DNA of 40,080 nt. Origin: Lujinxingiaceae bacterium (GTDB taxonomy: Bacteria; Myxococcota_A; Bradymonadia; Bradymonadales; Bradymonadaceae). The position numbers were made by a program, and so were the translations under genes. The notes beneath the pieces were generated by a model. It was not told where the DNA came from. It saw nothing but the letters and a program-made list of their open reading frames with translations, and did no database searches. Positions within the stretch are counted from its first letter, which is position 1. Every line of letters begins with the position of its first letter. The stretch is taken from the NCBI GenBank assembly GCA_013697635.1, contig JACCWM010000164.1:1-40080 (forward strand), read 5' to 3'. Of this stretch, positions 29,976 through 37,878 are shown piece after piece.

Positions 29976-30485
29976 TTATTGCAAGTTGGGTGCACGGCAG
30001 CCGACGTGGCTGTCGAAGACATGGTTGAGCGTGGCGCCGTCTTGGGCGCAGTCACAGGCTCCGTTCTCCCAGGCGCCGCCGGTATCCCAACAAAGCGCCT
30101 CGATCGAGGCGGCCTCAGGTGCGATGCAGCCAAGATCCTCGTCGAAGATGTGGTAGAGCGTGGCGCCGTCCTGGGCGCACTCGCAGGCGCCGCTCTCCCA
30201 GGCTCCACCGGAATCCCAGCAAAGGGTCTCGCGCGCGTTGGCGGCCGGAGGATTGGGGGCTTTGCAGCCAAGCTGGCTGTCGAAAACATGATTGAGCGTG
30301 GCGCCGTCTTGGGCGCACTCGCAGGCGCCACTCTCCCAGGCTCCACCCGTATTCCAGCACAATGCCTCTGCGCCGGACATTGGATCGTCTTGATCGTTGG
30401 GGCCACCATCATTGGCGCAAGCGAGCGCGAAGGCTGCCATGATGAGGGCGAAGATAGCGAGGGGTCTTGCGATCGAGCTGGGCAT
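29976..30485 (-). CDS. Lipoprotein made of three Cys/Trp repeats
   Basis: The 169-residue protein has a signal peptide with lipobox ALAC and a short acidic spacer. Three repeats of about 37 residues follow. Each has the pattern LCW-(N/D)-(T/S)GGAWE-(S/N)-GAC-(E/D)-CAQDGATL-x-H-(V/I)-FD-x-x-(L/V)-GC. Each repeat has four cysteines, likely forming two disulfides, so it is an exported disulfide-rich domain array. GAGGA precedes the ATG. The function is unknown; small Cys-rich modules of this kind are common on the surface of deltaproteobacterial predators. Confidence 0.75.
   Translation of the reverse strand: MPSSIARPLAIFALIMAAFALACANDGGPNDQDDPMSGAEALCWNTGGAWESGACECAQDGATLNHVFDSQLGCKAPNPPAANARETLCWDSGGAWESGACECAQDGATLYHIFDEDLGCIAPEAASIEALCWDTGGAWENGACDCAQDGATLNHVFDSHVGCRAPNLQ
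29988..30368 (-). repeat. Three in-frame tandem repeats inside the lipoprotein gene
   Basis: The units correspond to residues 40-77, 86-122 and 129-166. The DNA is also nearly identical: GCGCCGTC-T/C-TGGGCGCA and CTCCCAGGC recur in each. This suggests recent duplication rather than old divergence. Confidence 0.7.
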
Positions 30486-30579
30486 GGGATCCTCAAAAAA
30501 AACGGTGCCGGTGACGGCCGGAACCTAGCCAGTTCGTCAAAGAATATCAAGTCCGCCCATGAAAATTGTTGCTATCAAA

Positions 30580-31236
30580 TCAGTGCAGCGTTGGCGCCGA
30601 TTCGGGCGGCCACAACTCATAAGTTCCCTCGGCGTGGCTCTTGATCTCATGCAGCCATTTTTGCTCCATGATGATCTGGCCGATGTCGAGGACGAGGAGC
30701 AAAAGCAGTGCACGGGCACTCTTCAGGTCAAAGCGGGGCCGGACCCGTGAGACGAGGCGCGTGCGCGTCGAACCCAGTGGGTGAAGAGCGATCGACCAGG
30801 TCGAGTCGATGTGCTCGACAGACTTGCCGGGTCCGATCACCAGAGCGCGGCCGGCTTCGATCTTGCGCACGATCATGTTGCCTTTCAGATCGAGCGCGTC
30901 GCCCTCATCGAGGTGTTGGAATCGGGGCAGGATTCGGTGAGCGCTGTGAACCTTGATCCCGAGCAGGCGATCGATCAAGTCGTAGCTGTAAAAACCGCCG
31001 CGGTGCTCGCCCATTTGAACCAACCACGGCCAGACGTCCTCGGGGCGAGCATCGATGGTAATGGCCCGCGTCGTTACGTAGGTAGGTTTGTTGACGAGTT
31101 CGTCGCCGAGCATGGGCCGATCGATCTCCTGCTGGGTGGCACCCCAGCGCATGTGGCGAGGCCTGATCACGGTCATATAGACGGCAGACACGCCGACCAA
31201 CGAACCCAGGATAGTGAGCCACTTCGCTTTTGGCAT
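30580..31236 (-). CDS. Membrane-anchored SRPBCC/polyketide-cyclase-like protein
   Basis: The 218-residue protein has an N-terminal membrane segment (WLTILGSLVGVSAVYMTVI), then RWGATQQEIDRPMLGDELV. The START-like domain opening is TTRAITIDARPEDVWPWLVQMG with RGGFYSYDLIDRLLGI. It has the pattern seen in bacterial SRPBCC proteins, whose fold makes a deep hydrophobic ligand pocket. A second hydrophobic stretch lies near residue 190 (ARALLLLLVLDIGQII). The ligand is unknown; a lipid or aromatic compound is plausible. GGAG precedes the ATG. Confidence 0.7.
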   Translation of the reverse strand: MPKAKWLTILGSLVGVSAVYMTVIRPRHMRWGATQQEIDRPMLGDELVNKPTYVTTRAITIDARPEDVWPWLVQMGEHRGGFYSYDLIDRLLGIKVHSAHRILPRFQHLDEGDALDLKGNMIVRKIEAGRALVIGPGKSVEHIDSTWSIALHPLGSTRTRLVSRVRPRFDLKSARALLLLLVLDIGQIIMEQKWLHEIKSHAEGTYELWPPESAPTLH

Positions 31237-31278
31237 GTTCTCTCTCCTTGGTTGGGAGTTATCGCAAAGACTTGAACG

Positions 31279-31301
31279 CGGGCCGCTTCACGGTAGGCCC
31301 G
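31279..31301 (-). terminator. Possible terminator hairpin downstream of the Cys-rich lipoprotein
   Basis: CGGGCC (31279-31284) pairs with GGCCCG (31296-31301) across 11 bases in the gap after the 716-residue lipoprotein. No strong T tract is present. Confidence 0.25.
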
Positions 31302-31367
31302 TGAATAGAATCTCGACGCCGATTCGCACCTTGCCCGACTCTTCTGTTGGGGGGCAGGGTCCCGTTT

Positions 31368-33518
31368 TCAGGGCATCGTGCAGGCGGCGGTGGCCTGGCA
31401 AAAGGAGTATTGGTAGCAGACGCCGCTCTGGCAATCGGCCGCAGAGCTGCACGATTCGCCGGCTGTGGCGGCTGGCTCGCAGATGCGCTCGCTGCTTGAG
31501 CAGCGCAGTCCGGGGACGCACGGGGTGCTGTGGTCGCAGGGTTGGCCGGCTGTGGCGGCGAGCTGGCAGGTGTAGTTATCGCGGGAACAGTAAAGGTTTT
31601 GGGCGCATTCGATCGTGTCGTCGCAGCGGGCATCGAGCGCTAAGCGATCCTCGCAGGTGTTCGACGAGCCGCAGATGTATTCGCTGCGGCAGGATTGATC
31701 CCAGCGATCGCAGGCGGCACCTTTTCCCAGCCGGGGCAGGCAGACCTCCTGGCGGTCGTGGCAGTACAAGGCGTCGGGGCAGGAGCCGCTGCTGTGGCAG
31801 GGGCGACCGATCGGGTCGGCCTGGCAGACGCTCTCAAAACAGTACGAGCCCTCGGTGCACACCCCGCTGCAGGCTTCGCCGAGTTTGGGGCGCGGCTTGC
31901 AGCTCGACTCGCCGGAGTCGTCGGCCATACAGAAGAAGCCTTTGATGCAGTTATCGACGCCGAGAAAGCGTGATTGGGAGCAGGGCTGGTCAGCGGCCGC
32001 ACGCGGCTTGCACGTGACACCGTCGAAAAGATCGCAGTAGGAGGCGTCGTCGCAGACGCGAAGCGCGGCGCAGCGTTGGCCGGCTCGGGCCGGCTTGCAG
32101 ATCAAGTTCATGATCTGGCAGCGCTCCTCAACGCACAAAAACGGCTCCTGACAGGTGTCGATCCGGGTGCACTCCTGGCCGGGGCCGGGGCGCTCGACGC
32201 AGACATTGTTGGCGCAGTAGCCAAGCGGATAGCAGCGAAAATCGTCGGTGCAAGCGCTGCCAATGACCGCCGCCGGGCCGCACCTCTTGGTTGCCAGGCA
32301 ATTGTTCGAATCGCAATCGAAGTCGTCAACACACGACGGGCTGGAATCGGCTTTGGACGTGCATATGCCCGTCGGGCAGCCCGAGCACGAGCAGTTGGGC
32401 GGGCGGCAAAGACCGGCGCATGTCTCGTCATCGGCGCATTGAGAGTCGGCCGAGCAGGCCCCTGGCGGCCCGCCACAGGTGCCCTCAAAGCAGACCTGCG
32501 AGCGACAATCCTCGTGCTCCGAGCATCTCTGGCCATCGGCCACGCCGCACAGCCCAGCCTCCTGGTCACATCGATAGCGCTCGCAGGCGTAGTCGCTGCG
32601 ACAGGGCTCACCGACGCTACGGCGTGCCCGGCAACTGCCGGCGTCACAGTAGTACGGCTGGCGACAGCTCGAGCCCAGTCCCTGGCTCTCGGTGGCCTCG
32701 TCGCAGGGGGCGCCAATCACGCCGCCAGAGTCGCACTTGCCCCAGCCGCCGCCTTGTTGAAGCGTGTAGTTGCAAAAACCCGACGTGCACTGCTCGCTGT
32801 CGACGCAGACGGCGTCGTCGGCATCGAGCGGTGCGCAGCGGCGCGCATCATCTTCTTGGTAGGTGCAGTGCAGTCCGTCCTGGCATTGGCGCGTGTACTG
32901 GCTGCAGGCCGCTCCCTCACCGTGGCGAGGCTTGCACACCCGGCAGGCGACGCTGCCTTGCTCGCGATCGAGCTGCTCTGGCGTGCAATAAAGATTGGCC
33001 AGACAGCTCGCATCCGAGGTGCAGGACTCGTCGAGTTTGGCCGTGCCGGCGTTGTGGCCATCGTCGTCCTCCGGGAGGTCGAAGGCCTGCGAGCAGGGGG
33101 TATTGTCGCCGCCGCGCTCGATCGCATCGCAGCTCGCTGTGTTGAGCCAGGCCACGCACGCCGCGGATTGAGCGGCATTGATGTCAGGGCGAAGCTCCTT
33201 GACGCCGAAGCGCACCGCACTTCCAGGCGCATCGATCTCAGTCAGCCGGCAGGTGAAGGCGAAGTTGAGGATGGCGATGCACTCGTTGCGATTGCGATAG
33301 GCGAAGGGACGGCCGGCGGCGTTGGGGCAGCGGCTGATCGTGTTGCACAGCGCGTCGAGCACATCGGCATAGGGGCCCTCAACCGTGGCGCCAGCACCTT
33401 TGGCTTTCTCATCGTCGCAACCACCGATCCCGGCGAGCATGACGGCTGAAAAAACCATAATCGCAACCCATGGGCCGAAACGAAGGACAAAGGCTTGGGG
33501 CATGGAAGAGGCATTCAT
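31368..33518 (-). CDS. Large Cys-rich lipoprotein (Dickkopf-like cysteine repeats)
   Basis: The 716-residue protein has a signal peptide and lipobox GIGGC. An N-terminal region of about 140 residues without dense Cys follows. After it come roughly a dozen modules of the form C-x(3-5)-C-x(3-6)-(Y/F/L)C-x(4-12)-C separated by G-x-x-C. Examples are GEACSGVCTEGSYCFESVCQAD, split around conserved G and C, and PCSQSRFLGVDNCIKG. Such arrays resemble Dickkopf/EGF-like disulfide modules and are frequent in envelope lipoproteins of Myxococcota and Bradymonadota. The protein is probably surface-exposed and elongated. It is divergent from the response regulator, with a palindrome in the shared promoter region. 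Confidence 0.8.
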   Translation of the reverse strand: MNASSMPQAFVLRFGPWVAIMVFSAVMLAGIGGCDDEKAKGAGATVEGPYADVLDALCNTISRCPNAAGRPFAYRNRNECIAILNFAFTCRLTEIDAPGSAVRFGVKELRPDINAAQSAACVAWLNTASCDAIERGGDNTPCSQAFDLPEDDDGHNAGTAKLDESCTSDASCLANLYCTPEQLDREQGSVACRVCKPRHGEGAACSQYTRQCQDGLHCTYQEDDARRCAPLDADDAVCVDSEQCTSGFCNYTLQQGGGWGKCDSGGVIGAPCDEATESQGLGSSCRQPYYCDAGSCRARRSVGEPCRSDYACERYRCDQEAGLCGVADGQRCSEHEDCRSQVCFEGTCGGPPGACSADSQCADDETCAGLCRPPNCSCSGCPTGICTSKADSSPSCVDDFDCDSNNCLATKRCGPAAVIGSACTDDFRCYPLGYCANNVCVERPGPGQECTRIDTCQEPFLCVEERCQIMNLICKPARAGQRCAALRVCDDASYCDLFDGVTCKPRAAADQPCSQSRFLGVDNCIKGFFCMADDSGESSCKPRPKLGEACSGVCTEGSYCFESVCQADPIGRPCHSSGSCPDALYCHDRQEVCLPRLGKGAACDRWDQSCRSEYICGSSNTCEDRLALDARCDDTIECAQNLYCSRDNYTCQLAATAGQPCDHSTPCVPGLRCSSSERICEPAATAGESCSSAADCQSGVCYQYSFCQATAACTMP

Positions 33519-33552
33519 TGGTATTCCAGCGCAAAAGTTCGCAACCGATAAA

Positions 33553-33564
33553 GCATGATCATGC
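33553..33564. promoter_or_regulatory. Palindromic candidate operator GCATGATCATGC
   Basis: A perfect 12-bp palindrome lies in the divergent region between the Cys-rich lipoprotein and the response regulator. Its core CATGATCATG is shared with the palindrome at 36181-36196 before the histidine kinase. Its closeness (35 bases) to the lipoprotein start suggests repressor-like or core-promoter control there. Confidence 0.5.
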
Positions 33565-33616
33565 CAAAGACCACGAGAAAATCAACAAACCTATCGCTAT
33601 ACCAAAGCGCATACCC

Positions 33617-33678
33617 CTGTTATGGTTGTCCCCTGTTCCCCCAGTATTAGTTGCATCCTGACGATACTGTCATAACAG
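33617..33678 (+). promoter_or_regulatory. Nested inverted repeats directly upstream of the response regulator
   Basis: CTGTTATG (33617-33624) pairs with CATAACAG (33671-33678). Inside it CAGTAT (33642-33647) pairs with ATACTG (33664-33669). The right arm ends eight bases before the ATG at 33687, so the structure could mask the ribosome site or be a paired operator. Confidence 0.4.
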
Positions 33679-33686
33679 AGAGAACC

Positions 33687-34343
33687 ATGCCAAAGTCCGT
33701 TTTGCTCGTCGATGATGACCCATCCGTTTTGCACCACTGGGGTGAGCAAATTGATTTGTTGGGCTATACACTGAGCGCCTCACACACGAGCGCGGAGTCC
33801 GCCTTGAAGTGGGTGCAAGAGGGTGGGCACGCAGATATGGGGCTTATCGACATCGGTCTTCCGGGCATCAGCGGGGTCCAGCTCATCGAAAAGCTGCGCC
33901 GGCAACGCCCAGAGATGCGCTTGCTCGTTTTGACGATCTTCGACGATGCACCGATTGTGATCGAAGCATTTCGTGCGGGCGCGCGCGGCTACCTGCTCAA
34001 GGATTCAAGCGTAGAAGAGCTCCAAGCGGCGTTGTTGAGCGTGGAGTCCGGCGGTGTTGCTGTGACGAATATGGCGGTCGAGAGCATGGTCGCTCACTTC
34101 AATGCCGAAGGCCTGGAGGGGCCAAGCTCCTCGGCCGAGGAACTGCTCACCATAAGAGAGCGCGAAGTGCTCACCTTGCTCGCCCGTGGCCTGAGCTATG
34201 CCGAGGTGGCCAACGTATTGTGCATCGCGCTGGGAACGGTGCAGACCCACGTCAAGGCGATCTACACCAAGCTCGATGTCACGACCAAGACCGAGGCTAC
34301 CGCAGTGGCGCTCAGCCGAAAGCTCATCAATCCGTGGACCTGA
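33687..34343 (+). CDS. NarL/FixJ-family response regulator
   Basis: The 218-residue protein has a receiver domain (VLLVDDDPSV acidic pocket, phosphoacceptor Asp55 in GLIDIGLPG, Thr in LTIFDD, Lys in GYLLKDSS). A C-terminal LuxR-type helix-turn-helix follows (LTIREREVLTLLARGLSYAEVANVL and TVQTHVKAIYTKL). It would bind palindromic DNA as a dimer after phosphorylation. The likely partner is the HisKA_3 kinase at 36291-37619 on the same strand. Two envelope genes on the other strand lie between them. ATG 33687 starts the receiver domain exactly; an upstream GTG would add 12 unlikely residues. Confidence 0.92.
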   Translation: MPKSVLLVDDDPSVLHHWGEQIDLLGYTLSASHTSAESALKWVQEGGHADMGLIDIGLPGISGVQLIEKLRRQRPEMRLLVLTIFDDAPIVIEAFRAGARGYLLKDSSVEELQAALLSVESGGVAVTNMAVESMVAHFNAEGLEGPSSSAEELLTIREREVLTLLARGLSYAEVANVLCIALGTVQTHVKAIYTKLDVTTKTEATAVALSRKLINPWT

Positions 34344-34350
34344 TAGCCGC

Positions 34351-35268
34351 TTAGAAAGCAAAGCCGTAGCGAAAGAGAAATTTCAGGCCATCGGGGGTCT
34401 GAGGAGCATCGCTCATGGCCAGCCAGTACTCCATACCAACGCCCAGAGCGAAGTAGCGCGCGATCACTAAGTCGGCATAACCGCCGGCGATGGCAATGAG
34501 CGCGCTCACCGCCTCTTTTTCACCGGAGGGGCCGACACTGCTAATGCCGTAGAGCAGGCCGGCGGCCGGCGCGAGTTGAAGCTTCCAGAGGTTGAGGGCA
34601 GGCACCATGACCATGCCTCCTGCGGTCACCCAGGTCAGGGCGCTCGACGTGAACCCATCGAGGCTCGGGCCGACGGCCGAGCCCAGACGAAGGGACAGGC
34701 CCAGCGGAATGTGGCGCAAATACTTCTCCAGAGCCACGGTGTAGCCGCCGTCAGAGGAGATGTTGTTGGCCAGATTCCAACCGGAATTCAAGGGAGGACG
34801 CTGGTAGGCCGTAAAGACCCAGTTGATCTCGCTTTCGCGCTCGGCGACGGCCTCGTCGTCGGTGAAGAGAATACAGAGCTGATCGCCCGAGTCGATTTTG
34901 ACGCCGTGCACCGTACCCTCGGTGGAGCGCAAGAAGGTGGTGTTGCCCACGGTCGTGACCTCGTTGGCGACCCAGAAGGCGTCACATCCCATCTCGCGAG
35001 CGGCGCCCGCCCAAGACGTAAAAAAAGGTCCAAGAGCCTTGAAGGTTCCCACGACCTTCCACGGGCGGCGAATGGCGTCATCCTCCATATCGGTGAGGTA
35101 GAATTCACCCTTGCTGTCCTGCGCGACCTTGACCTTGATCGGATCGCTGCTGTAGCGCATGTTCGGTTCAAAGTCCGGTTGAGTCTTGACCATGAACGCG
35201 CCACAGCCACTCAGAGCCAGCGTAAAAAGTGCAAAGAGGAGGGTTCGTGCGATGTGCGAGTAGCTCAT
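34351..35268 (-). CDS. Lipoprotein with envelope/beta-barrel-like C-terminus
   Basis: The 305-residue protein has a lipoprotein signal (FALFTLALSGC). A domain of about 130 residues follows, with WKVVGTFKALGPFF and an apparently paired MGCDAF/DQLCILF. The C-terminal half has alternating hydrophobic strands and ends in the aromatic-terminated FLFRYGFAF, typical of outer-membrane proteins. It is nine bases downstream of the next gene on the same strand, so the two form an operon. It converges on the response regulator with seven bases between. No named family is recognised. Confidence 0.65.
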   Translation of the reverse strand: MSYSHIARTLLFALFTLALSGCGAFMVKTQPDFEPNMRYSSDPIKVKVAQDSKGEFYLTDMEDDAIRRPWKVVGTFKALGPFFTSWAGAAREMGCDAFWVANEVTTVGNTTFLRSTEGTVHGVKIDSGDQLCILFTDDEAVAERESEINWVFTAYQRPPLNSGWNLANNISSDGGYTVALEKYLRHIPLGLSLRLGSAVGPSLDGFTSSALTWVTAGGMVMVPALNLWKLQLAPAAGLLYGISSVGPSGEKEAVSALIAIAGGYADLVIARYFALGVGMEYWLAMSDAPQTPDGLKFLFRYGFAF

Positions 35269-35277
35269 GATGACATC

Positions 35278-36096
35278 CTAGATTTCAAAGATTGCGCCAA
35301 AGTCGATGGTCATCCAAAAGGCGCTTTGGCCGCCCAGAAGGAATCCGAAGATAAAGTCCGTGTACAGCCAGTTGGGCGAGCCGTAGATGCCGCCCACGCC
35401 CATGGTGAGTTGGCCGCCGTAGGCCGTGGAGAATGGTTCGAAGAGGCCGGTGAGCGCCCAGCTGCCGATTTTGCCGTTGTTGTACATGCTCTGGACGCCT
35501 GCCTGCAGGGCGAGCACGTTCTCGGAGTCACCGACGGCCTCGCCGCCGGTAGCGATAATCTTGGTGCCGCCGAGCAGCTGAAAGTCGCTGCGCCGAAGCT
35601 GGCAGTGGGAGTTCCAGGAGGAAGAAATGGTGGTCGAACCGGTGGTCGTTGAGGACTGTCCGGCCTTGATCCAGCGCTGTTCGTAGTCACGCAAGTTCAG
35701 CCCGGCCATCGCGTCGAGGTGAATGCTGTGCCCATTGCCGCCAAAGTAGCGCGCGCGCCCCGAGATCCACAGCGGGTTGAGCAGCATCACCTCGGTGCGT
35801 GCGGCCAGGCTCCAGCCATAGCCCAGGCCGCTGTCCGGATCGCTGCTGAAGCTGCCGTTGAGGCCGCCGCCCATCAAAAAGCCCGCGTGCACCGCGATCT
35901 GGGCGATGGGCCGGCTCTTGACCCGCTCGTTCCAGCGCGCGGCCATCTCCAAGTCGTCCTTCACGGCGATGTTGGAAGCCAGGCAGCTCTCCTTGGCAGT
36001 TGCTTCGGTCTGGGCAAACGCTGGTGAAGCCACAGCGAGCATCAAGGCCAGGGGAAGTGCGGCGAAGGCAGCGGTACGAATTGAAGACATTGGCAT
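35278..36096 (-). CDS. Outer-membrane beta-barrel-like protein
   Basis: The 272-residue protein has a cleavable signal (ALPLALMLAVASPAFAQ). The mature part has alternating strands and glycine/aromatic-rich turns: IAVHAGFLMGGGLNGSF, GYGWSLAARTEVMLLNPLWISGRARYFGG, WLYTDFIFGFLLGG. It ends in a short aromatic-acidic terminus. It is probably a small outer-membrane barrel and the first gene of the two-gene operon divergent from the histidine kinase. GGAGAATTC precedes the ATG. A palindrome lies 85 bases upstream. Confidence 0.65.
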   Translation of the reverse strand: MPMSSIRTAAFAALPLALMLAVASPAFAQTEATAKESCLASNIAVKDDLEMAARWNERVKSRPIAQIAVHAGFLMGGGLNGSFSSDPDSGLGYGWSLAARTEVMLLNPLWISGRARYFGGNGHSIHLDAMAGLNLRDYEQRWIKAGQSSTTTGSTTISSSWNSHCQLRRSDFQLLGGTKIIATGGEAVGDSENVLALQAGVQSMYNNGKIGSWALTGLFEPFSTAYGGQLTMGVGGIYGSPNWLYTDFIFGFLLGGQSAFWMTIDFGAIFEI

Positions 36097-36180
36097 GAAT
36101 TCTCCATGAGTTGAAATGCAGACGGCCTAGATTGGCCTCTCATTGTGCGCGATAATGAGGCAAGTGCGGGCGATGAACAA

Positions 36181-36196
36181 TCCCATGATCATGGGA
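36181..36196. promoter_or_regulatory. 16-bp perfect palindrome TCCCATGATCATGGGA, candidate operator
   Basis: It lies in the divergent region between the beta-barrel operon (start 36096) and the histidine kinase (start 36291). It contains the same CATGATCATG core as the palindrome at 33553-33564. I saw no other copy of this core in the window. Confidence 0.55.
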
Positions 36197-36290
36197 CTCG
36201 ACGTTGACATCGTGCGATGCACTAAGGCATAGAATTTTAACGAGAAGCAGAGGTTTTCCCCGCCAGAGTGCTGAGTTGTCGAGGTTCCAG

Positions 36291-37619
36291 ATGTCTGCAA
36301 TCGAGTTGACGCTCGATGGGCCCTACATGGGTGTTGCCGAGAAGGGCCAACGCGAAGTTTTGGCGCAGGCGCCCTACACCGAAGCGGAGCGCGAGGCGGC
36401 CATCGTCCAGGCGTTGGAAGCCAATTGGGCCGACGGTCTGGTGGCGGTACGTGGCATTTGGCCGACGGCATCCTTTATCGCCATGGCCCTGGCGGTCTGT
36501 ATTCTGGTCATGATCCCCCAACTTCAAGGGCTGTGGCGCGTGGATGTCGCTCTGGTGCTGCCTCTGATGGGGGCGGTTTGCACGGCGGTCGTGATGGCTA
36601 CCTGGGTTTACAGACGTCATGGGCCAAGCCATCCCATGCATTTTCGGGCGACCTACACCGAGGGCATCACCGTAATGCTCGTGGGCATCGCCTTGATCTA
36701 CGCTTCAGGCAGCGCCGGCAGCGTTTGGTGGCTGGTGATCGTCGCTCAGTTGTTCAACATTTCCCAGCGGCCCCGCATAAAATCCTTCTCGATGTGCCTG
36801 GAACTCGGAGGCATCGCGTTGTTGGTGGCGCTTTTTATGGTGTCCGGCCAGTGGTGGGATGGGCTGGCGTCGATCTTGTTTGGCGGCATTTGCATCTGGC
36901 TGTTATGGATCATGCTCGGCGGCCAGATGTCCAACGTGCGTGGAACGGCCGAGCGCAGTCTCTTGGAGCGAAAGCTGCAAAGCGTGCACATGGAGCGCGA
37001 ACGCGAGCGAATCGCTCGCGATCTGCATGACGGTATCGGCGCGGAGTTGACGAGCTTGATCTTTCAGGCTCGCGCATTGAAGTCTGATGCATTGAGTGAG
37101 CACCAGAAGGCTCGCCTCGAAAGTTTCGTCGAGCAGGCCCGAGGTAACCTCGATGAGCTTCGAGGAGTGGTCTGGTCACTGCAACACGAGACAATGGAAT
37201 GGGCGGATATCATCGGTCGCCTCGCGCGAAAGTGCACGAGTCAGTGCCCCGCTGCAGTGAGCTTCGTGCTGGTGGACCGGGAAAGTCCGGTCGGCCCGCT
37301 GCCGGGAGAGTGGCCCCACCATATCGTTCACATCGCTCAGGAGGCCGTGCGAAACGCCGTGCGCCACGGCGAGCCTGGCCAGATCACGCTTACGATCGGG
37401 GTCGATGAAGACGCGCTGCGCCTCGAGGTCGTCGACGACGGCAAAGGCATCACGGCTGAGGCCGTCGCAGCAAGCCGTGGTGGACTTCGCAACATGAAAA
37501 GACGCGCTTCGAATCTCGGGGGCACTTTGGAGATCGAGGACGCCGCTCCTGGGGTTCGTGTGAGAGCAGTCTTTTCACGCCAGTTGCTCACGGGTGTGCC
37601 GTCCAAGGCTGTTGATTGA
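36291..37619 (+). CDS. Sensor histidine kinase, HisKA_3 (NarX/DesK) type
   Basis: The 442-residue protein has an N-terminal segment of about 55 residues, then about six membrane helices (residues 58-215) and no large periplasmic domain, so it may sense the membrane itself, as DesK does. A dimerisation region carries phospho-His246 in RIARDLHDGIGAELTSL. The ATP-binding domain follows: HIAQEAVRNAVRHGEPGQ (N box), VVDDGKGI and RGGLRNMKRRA. The HDGIG pattern is specific to the family that pairs with NarL-type regulators, matching the regulator 2 kb upstream. ATG 36291 with CGAGG upstream is preferred over an in-frame start at 36204. Confidence 0.92.
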   Translation: MSAIELTLDGPYMGVAEKGQREVLAQAPYTEAEREAAIVQALEANWADGLVAVRGIWPTASFIAMALAVCILVMIPQLQGLWRVDVALVLPLMGAVCTAVVMATWVYRRHGPSHPMHFRATYTEGITVMLVGIALIYASGSAGSVWWLVIVAQLFNISQRPRIKSFSMCLELGGIALLVALFMVSGQWWDGLASILFGGICIWLLWIMLGGQMSNVRGTAERSLLERKLQSVHMERERERIARDLHDGIGAELTSLIFQARALKSDALSEHQKARLESFVEQARGNLDELRGVVWSLQHETMEWADIIGRLARKCTSQCPAAVSFVLVDRESPVGPLPGEWPHHIVHIAQEAVRNAVRHGEPGQITLTIGVDEDALRLEVVDDGKGITAEAVAASRGGLRNMKRRASNLGGTLEIEDAAPGVRVRAVFSRQLLTGVPSKAVD

Positions 37620-37878
37620 TCGCAGGCGATAGATTGCGTAGCCTACCTGCTGGCGTGTATGGGCGCCAATCGCTCACTCCAAACTCGAGTCTGAGTTTGA
37701 AGAGACGATCGAAAACATGGTCGAGGACTCCGTGGCTTTCTGCTCGACGGTCGCCACGGGCTGTCGCTGCTACGTTGATCTCCAGGTGTTCGACGAGAGC
37801 TCGGGCACCTACACCCGAAATGGCGGCGTGATCACCTTCACCGAGTTTTATACGAAGTGCGAGTTTTATACGAAGTGA
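37620..37878 (+). pseudogene. Remnant of a Cys-containing lipoprotein-like gene
   Basis: Right after the kinase stop, one frame reads VAYLLACMGANRSLQT (a lipobox-like LLAC) and then stops. Another frame reads LESEFEETIENMVEDSVAFC, TGCRCYVDLQVFDESSG and ends in EFYTK-C-EFYTK at TGA 37876-37878. The two together look like the signal region and body of a small exported protein broken by a frameshift, with no usable start for the first part. An internal ATG at 37717 could make 53 residues, but no good ribosome site is seen. The C-terminal TGA overlaps a GTG start of the MFS gene. Confidence 0.45.
37842..37877 (+). repeat. 18-bp perfect tandem duplication at the MFS gene start
   Basis: The unit CGAGTTTTATACGAAGTG occurs at 37842-37859 and again at 37860-37877. 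It duplicates both the end of the remnant reading frame (EFYTK) and a GTG that can start the MFS gene. Confidence 0.8.

Noticed and set aside
31974-33449. A 491-codon plus-strand frame opposite the Cys-rich lipoprotein
   Set aside because: It is low-complexity Ala/Arg/Val sequence with no motif. It is the shadow of the Cys modules on the other strand.
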